Positions 1-7,634 of a stretch of 11,086 bases of DNA are shown piece by piece. The notes beneath the pieces are model-generated. The model did not search any database and was not told the DNA's origin. It saw only the letters and a list, made by a program, of their open reading frames with translations. The position numbers were made by a program, and so were the translations under genes. Position 1 is the first letter of the stretch; the number at the start of each line of letters is the position of its first letter. Origin of the DNA: Isotricha intestinalis (taxonomy: Eukaryota; Ciliophora; Litostomatea; Vestibuliferida; Isotrichidae); assembly GCA_023807065.1 (NCBI GenBank), contig JAJJLU010001055.1, positions 1 through 11,086 on the forward strand, given 5' to 3'.

Positions 1-35
1 AATCCCCAATCCCCAATCCCCAATCCCCAATCCCC
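1..35. repeat. Telomere-like tandem repeat, five copies of AATCCCC
   Basis: Five perfect, uninterrupted copies of the heptamer AATCCCC start at the first base of the window and stop abruptly at position 35, where ordinary AT-rich sequence begins. The complementary strand reads GGGGATT, a G-rich unit with runs of four G like those of many eukaryotic telomeres. The C-rich strand running inward from the left end is the orientation expected for a left chromosome end. It is by far the most GC-rich stretch in the window. The exact unit is not one I can tie to a named lineage, and an internal (interstitial) repeat array is the main alternative because what lies to the left cannot be seen. Confidence 0.6.
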
Positions 36-209
36 ATTAATATTTAAAAGATTACAATAATATATTCAATTTAAAAAAATGAAATGAATAATTTATTTAA
101 AACTTTTTATTATGATTTATAAATTAATTTATTGAAAAATTAAATAATGATAAAATGAAAATGTATAAATTAATTAATTATTTAAATTATAAAAAAAAAA
201 ATTCTTTTT

Positions 210-1625
210 TTATTTCCTAATAAATTTTCCTAACATTTTTTCCAAAACTTCTTCACTAATATTAGAAGCTTTTGCAAATTTTTCAAAATAATCTCCTAAA
301 ACAATGTCATTGAATTTATCGACATTAACAATATTTGAATTAAAAGAATTATAATTTTGTTCCCAATTAAAACTTCCAAAAATATAATTTAATTGTTTAG
401 GATAACAATTAAAATCTCTTAAAATTTTCGTACATAAAATTCCTTTAAATTTATTTTGGATTTGAAAAATATTATTTTTTTCTTTAATAACATAAAATTT
501 ATAATAAGTTAAATATTCTTCTAAAGGTGAAATACAATTAAAAAAGATTTTTTTTAAAATACTTAAATTATAATATTTTTGTTCAATTGGAGCTAAATCA
601 TTAAAATCAAGAGAAATATTAATAATAACTTCTAAATTTTCAGGATAAATAACATATTCTTTTTTTCTATTAAAAATTGGTTTAAAAGAAATATGTTTAA
701 TATAATAATCTATGAAATCTTTATTAATAGGTATTAACTTTTCTTTTATTATTAATATATCATATCCAGAATGAATTACTTTTGAATTAATAAATTTTTT
801 TAAAGATTCTAAAAAAATATCTTTTATTGAATTAAAAAATATATTAAATTTCGAATATTTATCATATAATATTTCAAGATATTTAATATTTAATATTTTA
901 TCACTTTTATTATAAATTTCAATAAAATAATCTAGGTTATTTTCGCATTCACATAATAAGAAATAAATGTAAAATATAAAATTGCTATTATTTTTAATTT
1001 TATATACTTCATACAGAAAAGAATATAATAAAACACGTTCATTTTTTTCATATAAAGATTTAATAATTTGTATAATACATTTATAATATTTATTTTCAAG
1101 AAATAATTGTGGATTATTTAAATAAAAATTTAAAAAATAAAAATATTGATGATCATCATTTAAATCAATTGGTTTATTAGGAAATTTTTTTTTTCTTAAA
1201 TATGGATTTTCTATTTTTCTTTCTTGACATAAAATAATAATAATTTGATCAATTGAATCACATTTTTCTATATTTGAAAGTAAAATTATAAATTTTTCTT
1301 TTTCTGATTTTATATTTTTTTCTTCTATTATTTTTTCCTTATCTATTTCATTAATTGAATAATTATATAATAAATAATTTTTAGCAAATTTATTACTTCC
1401 AATTAAGCTTTTCAGATATAAAGAATTAATTAAACTTGTTGAATTATCTAATTTAAAAGCAGATTTAATTAAATTTTTATTTAAATTATTATCTATAAAT
1501 TCTTTATAGAATAATAAAGCTTTTTCTCTTTGTTTTTTTATTGAATATAATGAATAATTAGAAAAATATTCTTTTTCATTTATATCTTCTACCATATCAT
1601 TATTATTATCTGGTATTGGATCCAT
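210..1625 (-). CDS. Unrecognised 471-aa helical, probably cytosolic protein
   Basis: I do not recognise this family. The open frame is uninterrupted, starts at an ATG at 1623-1625 and ends in TAA. A second in-frame methionine is residue 11, but the first ATG is kept because the acidic N-terminus (MDPIPDNNNDM) reads naturally. There is no signal peptide and no convincing membrane segment. The protein is rich in Lys, Asn, Ile and aromatic residues and looks almost entirely alpha-helical. A charged linker lies at about residues 93-112, and aromatic-rich helices at about 160-300 could form an alpha-solenoid. Residues 320-350 may contain a short strand section, and the C-terminus (440-471) is a basic amphipathic helix. 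Cysteines are scattered with no metal-binding spacing. It is transcribed toward the telomere-like repeat and diverges from the next gene across 302 bp. Length and intact frame make it a real gene; function is unknown. Confidence 0.8.
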   Translation of the reverse strand: MDPIPDNNNDMVEDINEKEYFSNYSLYSIKKQREKALLFYKEFIDNNLNKNLIKSAFKLDNSTSLINSLYLKSLIGSNKFAKNYLLYNYSINEIDKEKIIEEKNIKSEKEKFIILLSNIEKCDSIDQIIIILCQERKIENPYLRKKKFPNKPIDLNDDHQYFYFLNFYLNNPQLFLENKYYKCIIQIIKSLYEKNERVLLYSFLYEVYKIKNNSNFIFYIYFLLCECENNLDYFIEIYNKSDKILNIKYLEILYDKYSKFNIFFNSIKDIFLESLKKFINSKVIHSGYDILIIKEKLIPINKDFIDYYIKHISFKPIFNRKKEYVIYPENLEVIINISLDFNDLAPIEQKYYNLSILKKIFFNCISPLEEYLTYYKFYVIKEKNNIFQIQNKFKGILCTKILRDFNCYPKQLNYIFGSFNWEQNYNSFNSNIVNVDKFNDIVLGDYFEKFAKASNISEEVLEKMLGKFIRK

Positions 1626-1827
1626 TATTTTCAGAAAAATAATATAATATATAAAAACTAAAAAATAATATTTTCCCTTAAAATATATTAATCCCTAAAA
1701 ATCAAAAAAATGCAAAAAGGTTAAAAATACTTTTAAATAAATCTTTCTTATTAAAATAAAAATATTTTTTGATAAGTGATGTGCTTTCATAATTTTTTAA
1801 TTGTAATTTTATAAATGACATAAAACA

Positions 1828-1841
1828 TTATTTTAACAAAT
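1828..1841 (+). promoter_or_regulatory. Upstream motif copy 1 (TTATTTTAACAAAT)
   Basis: This is an exact 14-base match to the motif at 1902-1915, 74 bases upstream of it, in the same orientation and in front of the 305-aa surface-protein gene. The core TTTTAACAA is also found in reverse orientation just upstream of the 1,409-aa gene. A transcription-factor site or core promoter element is possible; in such AT-rich DNA a chance repeat cannot be excluded. Confidence 0.3.
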
Positions 1842-1901
1842 TTAATTTTTTTTTTTGTAAAAAAAAAATAAAATTAGATATAATCCTATAAAAAGTATGC
1901 G

Positions 1902-1915
1902 TTATTTTAACAAAT
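1902..1915 (+). promoter_or_regulatory. Upstream motif copy 2 (TTATTTTAACAAAT), 12 bases before an ATG
   Basis: This second exact copy of the 14-base motif ends 12 bases before the start codon at 1928. Genes of several deep-branching protists have very short 5' untranslated regions, so a site this close to the ATG could be a core promoter or initiator-like element. The assignment rests only on repetition and position. Confidence 0.35.
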
Positions 1916-1927
1916 AAATATAAATTA

Positions 1928-2845
1928 ATGTTGACATCAATATTAAAACTTGCTTTTTTGTCCCAATTAATAATATTATCCCTTGAAGAAGAAGTAGAAT
2001 TTCCAGATTGTAAAATTTTGGCGAATGAAGTGAAAAATGAAACAAGAACAGTAATAAAAACAGGAGGTGGAATATATACAGTCGGATTTTATGCAAATGT
2101 AAGTTCATGGACAGATGGAAAAGATCTACATTTTTATGTTGAAATGAGTGAGACAGATATTTTAGATGGAACTACAGAACAAAAAGTATTTAATACTTAT
2201 GCTTATTTTACTGATACATTACCAACTAGTGTATTACATAAATGTATTATTGATAAGAATACTATAGTTGAATATAAAAGTTCTGTTGTTGGTTCTAAAG
2301 ATATTTATGAAAAATTTAGATATAAAGTTAGTAAAACAAATAAAAAATATTTATTAGTTGCTGTTGATACTACAGCCCAAGGTGGATTTGAAAATGATGT
2401 TTATTTTTATTTAGGAGATGATGGACTTTCTAAAAAAACTATTATTATTATTATTATTGTTATTGTTGTTATTCTTGTGATTGCTGGTATAGTAGTACTT
2501 GTTTTATTCATAAGAAAGAAAAATAAGAAAAAACAAAAAACTCAAAATCAAAAACAAATGTATAATCAACAACAAATGTATAATCAACAACAAATGTATA
2601 ATCAACAACAAATGTATAATCAACCACAAACATATAATCAACAACAAATGTATAATCAGAATCAAGCATATAATCAACAACAAGGTCAAACTCAAGTATT
2701 ATACAATGAATATGGACAACAGTATGTTAATAATGTTCAAGTTAATAATCAAGGTATTTCTCCTACAGATAATCGAGGAAATGTTCAATATGGACAATAT
2801 GGTCAAACTGCTCCTTATTCTGCTCAAGGTTTTGTTTCTGGATAA
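1928..2845 (+). CDS. Single-pass surface protein with Tyr/Gln/Asn-rich cytoplasmic repeat tail
   Basis: This is a type I membrane protein by architecture; the family is not recognised. Residues 1-18 form a hydrophobic signal peptide (MLTSILKLAFLSQLIILS). Residues 19-168 are a probably beta-rich outer domain with only two cysteines after the signal peptide (C28 and C106, a possible disulfide) and glycosylation sequons at N37 (NET) and N57 (NVS). Residues 171-195 are one strongly hydrophobic helix, beginning with six isoleucines written as six consecutive ATT codons, followed by a basic stop-transfer stretch (RKKNKKKQK). The tail from about 205 is low in complexity, with seven hexapeptides on the MYNQQQ pattern and then further Tyr/Gly/Gln-rich sequence to residue 305. 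The tyrosines could serve as sorting or phosphorylation sites, which is inference. The start is the first ATG after an in-frame TAA. The gene converges with the large gene to its right. Confidence 0.85.
   Translation: MLTSILKLAFLSQLIILSLEEEVEFPDCKILANEVKNETRTVIKTGGGIYTVGFYANVSSWTDGKDLHFYVEMSETDILDGTTEQKVFNTYAYFTDTLPTSVLHKCIIDKNTIVEYKSSVVGSKDIYEKFRYKVSKTNKKYLLVAVDTTAQGGFENDVYFYLGDDGLSKKTIIIIIIVIVVILVIAGIVVLVLFIRKKNKKKQKTQNQKQMYNQQQMYNQQQMYNQQQMYNQPQTYNQQQMYNQNQAYNQQQGQTQVLYNEYGQQYVNNVQVNNQGISPTDNRGNVQYGQYGQTAPYSAQGFVSG
2558..2683 (+). repeat. In-frame 18-bp tandem repeat encoding seven MYNQQQ-type hexapeptides
   Basis: Seven tandem 18-base units encode residues 211-252 of the surface protein. 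Three are exact MYNQQQ; the others are MYNQPQ, TYNQQQ, MYNQNQ and AYNQQQ. The first units are almost identical at DNA level while later ones have drifted, suggesting recent expansion at the left side. The unit length keeps the frame, so copy number could vary between strains without breaking the protein. Confidence 0.85.
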
Positions 2846-3169
2846 TAATTATTTTCAATATATATTTCTATATTATTGATTCATGTAAATGAAAAAATAA
2901 ATATTAAAATTTTTTTAAATTTTACATATTCTTTAAAATTAAATAAATAAAAATAAATATGAATATTTTTTCTTAATATTTGAAAGTGTGAAAAATTATA
3001 AAATGATATAAATATAATCAAATTGATAAAAATATTATGAAAAATGATATAATAATCAATATATTTATTAAATATCAAATATAAAATTATTATCTCAATA
3101 AAAAATTAATTATAAAAATTAAAAAACTAAAATACAATTTTAAAAAGCATACCGAAAAAAAATATTATT
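2846..3169. other. Convergent spacer, no gene seen
   Basis: These 324 bases lie between the 3' ends of two converging genes. They are almost pure A+T with short homopolymer runs. The minus-strand 65-codon open frame here is low-complexity and looks like chance. No hairpin with a GC stem, tRNA or conserved motif is visible. It should hold the 3' untranslated and poly(A) signals of both neighbours, but none can be singled out. Confidence 0.6.
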
Positions 3170-6100
3170 TTAAAGTGTATGATCTTCAGGATTAATTTTA
3201 ATTATTTTAGTAACACTAAGAATTTTTTTATAAAGTTTATTAATTCTAATTACAAGCATAAAAACCACAACAATCAAAAATAAAATTTCATAAATAAATT
3301 CAACAATAGAATTTAAAGTAAAAAGAAGAGTGATTTGATTCATAAAATAATTAATAGAAGGTATAAAAATAGTTTTTGTAATTTCAATTCTCATAGGTTT
3401 AAAAAATAAATAATTAAAATAAGCACTTTCATAAAAATCATTAGACAAAAAAAATTTTTCTCTATTATTTTCAGTTAATTTTGTAACAGACATCATTCCT
3501 CTATAAATTAAACCAAAAGCTCTTTGATTTTGAAAATTATAATCAGAAAAATTTAAAAATTTAGAAACTTCACAAACTTCAACTAATTTTTCAACAAAAT
3601 TATCATTTGGGAAATCTTCTTTTATTTTAATAAAAACTTCATCTTTAACATTATTATAAAATTCATCACATGAATTTGAATTATTTTCAAATGATAATAA
3701 AGTATTTTTTATCTTTTGTTCATTTGCTAAAATTCTATAATAATTTTGTCCTTGTTTTAAAGCTTGAAGAGTATAAACTTCATTTTTATAATTTTTCATA
3801 TCATTTATATTTGTTGTTGTATATAAACTTCTTTGATATAAAGAAAAAAATTGATATGCATTTAATTCAAATAATGCTGAATCATTTATTGTTTTAAATA
3901 ATATTAAAGTCTTATCTAATTGTTCTATCCATTTTATTAAAAATATTATAAACATCAACAATGATATTATAAAAGTTAATTGATATACTCTATGTGAAAA
4001 TACTGATATAGGAGTTTTACTTATTTCTGCTAATATTGTTTTTTTAATTTGTTGATTTTCTTTATTAGGAATTATTGATTCTTCATTTTGTTTTTTTTTA
4101 AGCATTAATTTATCATAATTTAAATAATTTTCATTTATTTCTTCTATTATTAATTTAGGATGAATTGAATATATATGAGTTAATATCCTTAAGTTATTTA
4201 ATTTATTAATATAAAATTCATTGAATTTTTCATTTTGAACTTTTTTTCTTATATATTCATAAATATCAAATAGTACATTTTCAAAAATATTTAAATAAAC
4301 AATAATTAATATAACTTCAATAATTTCAATTCCAAAATTAATTAAAAGAAATACTATAGTTAAATTAATATATTCATTTAATTGATTTTCTAATATTTGA
4401 CTAAAATTAGTGGAAATAATTTCTAAATTTTCACAAACTTTTTCATAATTAAACATAATATTATATAATTCAATTCTCCATTCTCTTTTTTCTATTTTGA
4501 TAAAATCTAATAATTGTTTATTTGGAAAATCTAAAACAAAAAAAGGTTCAATAATATAATTATCATTATAACCTAAAACAGTGAAAGAATTAATTGTTGT
4601 TTTAAAGACATTTTCAAAGTCAGAATCAGTTTTTGAAAGAATAATACTTCCATTATCTAAAATATTTGTTATATCATATAAAAGGAAATGATTACTAAAA
4701 AGTTTATGAATTGATTTATCTTTTGATTGATATAATTTGTGCCATAATTCATTTGTATTATTTATTTCATATTCTACATTATATCTATTTGATACATAAA
4801 AATATTTTATTATATCAAAAGAATATTTTACTAAATTTAAATTATATTTCTTATTATATTCTTTTAAATAATTTATACATTCAGTATGATTTTTTAAAAT
4901 TAAACATGTAGCTCCTCTAAAAGAAGAAACTAAATAAAAATAAACTTTACTAACATTTCTAAATACAGTTAAAATATTATAATTAAAAATTAAACTATTT
5001 TTCCTTTTTATTTTAATAAATAATTGAATCATAGTAAGAAAAAAAAGAATGAACATAAAAATAATTATAATTCTTTGATAAAAGTAAAATTTAATATTAA
5101 CATTTTTAGCAGATTCAAATAAGCTTTTTCCTTTAATATTAAATTGAGAATTTCCATGTTTAAAAGTTGAAAAACTTTCACTTGAAACAGAAGATTCACC
5201 AACTGTTTTCATATCAATGAATAAACTATGACTACCATCATTAATTTGACTACCAATTAAATGATTTTCTTCTTTTAAATTTCCTTCTTCTCCATATTTA
5301 TATATTTTATATTCTATATTATTTATTTTGAAAGAATAATCAAATTTTATTGCTTTTTCTTTTATATTATTTAATCTTAAGAAATCTTTTAACAAAATCA
5401 TATTATTTCTACTTGAATTTGATGTATCCAAACCACATCCATAAAATAATTCTTTTTTTTCTATAATATATGATATTATTATATTTTGATATAATTTATA
5501 TATTCCATCTATTATTATAATATTAAAATAATCATTTTGAACATTAACTCCAAACTTTAATTTAATTAAATTTATTAATTTTTTATCATATGGATTTCTT
5601 ATTATTAATTTTATATTTTTTAAATTTTCTTCATCAATTATTGTTTTTTTTGTAGAATATAATATTCTTTTCAAATTATTTTTTTGATAATTTAATAAAT
5701 CATTTGGAAATAAATCTGAAAAATTATGATTAATATATTTATGAAATTCTTTTCCACTTCTTAAAAAGGTCATTTTTCTTGAAAAAATATCAAATTTTAA
5801 AGTAAATTGCTTATTTAAATCATATAAATTTAATGTATCTTCTATATCTTGATAATGTTCTCTTAATTGAATTAAATCATTTTTATTTAAAGTTGAATTA
5901 AATAGTTCTTCATATATTAATGTACATATTGTTAATTGATAACGAATATCTTTTTTTGAATTTGATTTAAATACATTTGATAATTTTATTTTCTTTAATT
6001 TATTTGATAATTCATTTATTTTAAATATTGTTTCTATTTTTATTTTACTTTTTTCTACTATAAATAATTCTTGTAAATGATGAATTAAATCAGAAGAAAT

Positions 6101-7399
6101 TTTTATGAATTTATTTATTGTATTTACATCTTTTATTAATATTTTAATATTTAAAATTTCATTTTTATTTTTTTTTGATAATTCTTTATATATTAAAAAT
6201 AAAGTTAAATATTGATAAATATTTTTATTTTTAATAATAGGAAAACTTAAAGCCACTAAAATATAAATTAATATTTTTTTATTTTCTTCTAAATTATTTA
6301 TTTTATAAGAATTATAATCATCCATAAGTAATTTAATAATAAAAAAATAAGCATTATAATTTGATAAAGAAGATTCATCATTATCAATTTCATAATTTTT
6401 GCATAATAAACATTTTTTATTACATTTTTTAAAATGTTTTTTAAAAGAATTTATAAAATCTATTCTTCTTTCATAATTATCATGATAATAATAAAGAAAA
6501 TAATAATAAATATTTAAATCACTATTAGCTTTCAAAATTGGTTTTGAAGGGTAACTATTAAAAATATAAATTAAAAAAAAACTATTTATTATTATACTGA
6601 TTTTTAAAATAATAAAATGTAAAGAAAAAAAATCAAAATCATTTTCACATAAAATTGAAAGAAAAATAAAATATAAACTTAATTGTAAAGAAAAACGAAA
6701 TAAATTTAAATTAGAATTTAATGTGTAATAAATAGGAGAAAATATTTTAATATAAATTACATAGAAAGTTAAAAATGATAAAAGTATAAATGATAAAGTA
6801 AAAATTAAATTTTTAATTGCTTGATTTAATAAAGAAAAAGAAATTAAACATTTTAAAATTAATAAACATTCATCAAAAATTTGAGAAAAATAATCAAAAG
6901 GAATTTTCACAAATTTTGGAGTGAAAAAATCATTATGATAAAAATAAAAATGATATTCAGTATATCCAATAAAAATTGATAAAAATATAACTCCTAAAAA
7001 AAGATAATCTTTTTTAAATTTAGAATAAATAGCAAAATAAAAAATAGAAAATAATCTTAAATTAAGTAATTCATTATAATTGATATAAAAATTTGTTATT
7101 TTTGAATTAAAAAAAATTTTAGGATAAAAAAAATTTAAAATCATATTAAGGATAATAAAGAATGTTATTATTATAAATAATAAATTATTATCTAGTTTTT
7201 CATATAAATAATCAGCTAATAAATTTGAAGGAGAATATATTTTTATTTTTTCATTATTAAAGTCTATATTCATTCCATCAATAATGGATAAATAAATGAA
7301 TATATAATCTAATAAAAATAAAAATCCATGAATTTTTGAATCTTTTATTATATAATAATTCAAGTCAATATAATATTTATAATGATTACGATAATCCAT
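3170..7399 (-). CDS. Large polytopic membrane protein, TmcB-like (cyclase-related architecture without a cyclase domain)
   Basis: One unbroken frame of 1,409 residues. The N-terminal third has about seven or eight hydrophobic helices (around 24-42, 72-92, 115-128, 132-150, 178-191, 196-219, 232-252, 258-282). Right after it comes H322-x3-C326-x3-C330-x2-C333, close to the His/Cys cluster I associate with TmcB/TmcC-like proteins of ciliates and trichomonads. Residues 345-535 are helical and charged, as in the TPR-like part of that family. Residues 536-655 could be a degenerate PAS-like domain (NFSDLFPNDLL near 559). A helix at 776-797 precedes a probable outer domain (800-1010, sequons N837 and N880), then helices at 1012-1037 and 1138-1156, a second outer domain (1157-1350, sequons N1239 and N1283) and a last helix near 1352-1385. 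Only about 24 residues follow, so the catalytic nucleotide-cyclase domain found in some relatives is absent. A sensor or scaffold role is inference. Family assignment is moderate; gene reality is certain. Confidence 0.8.
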   Translation of the reverse strand: MDYRNHYKYYIDLNYYIIKDSKIHGFLFLLDYIFIYLSIIDGMNIDFNNEKIKIYSPSNLLADYLYEKLDNNLLFIIITFFIILNMILNFFYPKIFFNSKITNFYINYNELLNLRLFSIFYFAIYSKFKKDYLFLGVIFLSIFIGYTEYHFYFYHNDFFTPKFVKIPFDYFSQIFDECLLILKCLISFSLLNQAIKNLIFTLSFILLSFLTFYVIYIKIFSPIYYTLNSNLNLFRFSLQLSLYFIFLSILCENDFDFFSLHFIILKISIIINSFFLIYIFNSYPSKPILKANSDLNIYYYFLYYYHDNYERRIDFINSFKKHFKKCNKKCLLCKNYEIDNDESSLSNYNAYFFIIKLLMDDYNSYKINNLEENKKILIYILVALSFPIIKNKNIYQYLTLFLIYKELSKKNKNEILNIKILIKDVNTINKFIKISSDLIHHLQELFIVEKSKIKIETIFKINELSNKLKKIKLSNVFKSNSKKDIRYQLTICTLIYEELFNSTLNKNDLIQLREHYQDIEDTLNLYDLNKQFTLKFDIFSRKMTFLRSGKEFHKYINHNFSDLFPNDLLNYQKNNLKRILYSTKKTIIDEENLKNIKLIIRNPYDKKLINLIKLKFGVNVQNDYFNIIIIDGIYKLYQNIIISYIIEKKELFYGCGLDTSNSSRNNMILLKDFLRLNNIKEKAIKFDYSFKINNIEYKIYKYGEEGNLKEENHLIGSQINDGSHSLFIDMKTVGESSVSSESFSTFKHGNSQFNIKGKSLFESAKNVNIKFYFYQRIIIIFMFILFFLTMIQLFIKIKRKNSLIFNYNILTVFRNVSKVYFYLVSSFRGATCLILKNHTECINYLKEYNKKYNLNLVKYSFDIIKYFYVSNRYNVEYEINNTNELWHKLYQSKDKSIHKLFSNHFLLYDITNILDNGSIILSKTDSDFENVFKTTINSFTVLGYNDNYIIEPFFVLDFPNKQLLDFIKIEKREWRIELYNIMFNYEKVCENLEIISTNFSQILENQLNEYINLTIVFLLINFGIEIIEVILIIVYLNIFENVLFDIYEYIRKKVQNEKFNEFYINKLNNLRILTHIYSIHPKLIIEEINENYLNYDKLMLKKKQNEESIIPNKENQQIKKTILAEISKTPISVFSHRVYQLTFIISLLMFIIFLIKWIEQLDKTLILFKTINDSALFELNAYQFFSLYQRSLYTTTNINDMKNYKNEVYTLQALKQGQNYYRILANEQKIKNTLLSFENNSNSCDEFYNNVKDEVFIKIKEDFPNDNFVEKLVEVCEVSKFLNFSDYNFQNQRAFGLIYRGMMSVTKLTENNREKFFLSNDFYESAYFNYLFFKPMRIEITKTIFIPSINYFMNQITLLFTLNSIVEFIYEILFLIVVVFMLVIRINKLYKKILSVTKIIKINPEDHTL

Positions 7400-7418
7400 T
7401 TTATTATAAACAAAATTA

Positions 7419-7430
7419 TTATTTTAACAA
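7419..7430 (-). promoter_or_regulatory. Reverse copy of the shared upstream motif (TTGTTAAAATAA in gene sense)
   Basis: On the plus strand this reads TTATTTTAACAA, identical over 12 bases to the motifs at 1828 and 1902. It sits 19 bases upstream of the start codon at 7399, but in the opposite orientation relative to its gene. Similar placement close to an ATG supports a promoter role weakly; the opposite orientation and AT-rich background argue for caution. Confidence 0.25.
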
Positions 7431-7634
7431 TTTCTGATTTTTATTTATAAAATTTGTGTTTATTTTTTTTTGATACAAGAAAAAAAATGTAATATTTAAA
7501 AAATAAAAATTAAAATATCAAAATATATTATTTTTATTATTTATCTAATTATATATAAAATTCAAATTTTAAAATTTAAATATATTTCAAAATTAAAACC
7601 TAAAAATCTAAATATTAAGATTCCAAATTTAAAT

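Larger units (their letters stand above)
1626..1927. promoter_or_regulatory. Divergent intergenic region between the 471-aa and 305-aa genes
   Basis: These 302 bases separate two genes transcribed away from each other, so both promoters should lie here. The sequence is AT-rich with long A and T runs around 1848-1870. The only clear structure is a pair of identical 14-base motifs (1828-1841 and 1902-1915), listed separately. No ORF of useful length, tRNA-like fold or TATA-type element stands out from the background. Its promoter role is inferred from gene orientation. Confidence 0.5.

Noticed and set aside
1715..1720. CCTTTT on the minus strand, similar to the Trichomonas M5 promoter motif
   Set aside because: A single six-base match about 90 bases from the nearest minus-strand start is too weak and too far away to support a promoter call.
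1902..2108. Minus-strand 68-codon open frame overlapping the start of the surface-protein gene
   Set aside because: It is hydrophobic low-complexity sequence antisense to the signal-peptide region, and it overlaps a better gene in which signal peptide, domain, helix and tail are all coherent.
2441..2458. Run of six ATT codons as an independent microsatellite
   Set aside because: It is short and is explained by isoleucines at the start of the membrane helix; it is noted under the gene.
2504..2695. Minus-strand 63-codon open frame with repeated LLLIIHL pattern
   Set aside because: It is the antisense reading of the MYNQQQ repeat; its periodicity comes entirely from the coding repeat on the other strand.
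3670..4911. Plus-strand open frames of 75 and 66 codons (3670-3897 and 4711-4911)
   Set aside because: Both lie inside the 1,409-codon gene on the other strand and are rich in Leu, Ile and Tyr as expected of chance antisense frames in AT-rich DNA.
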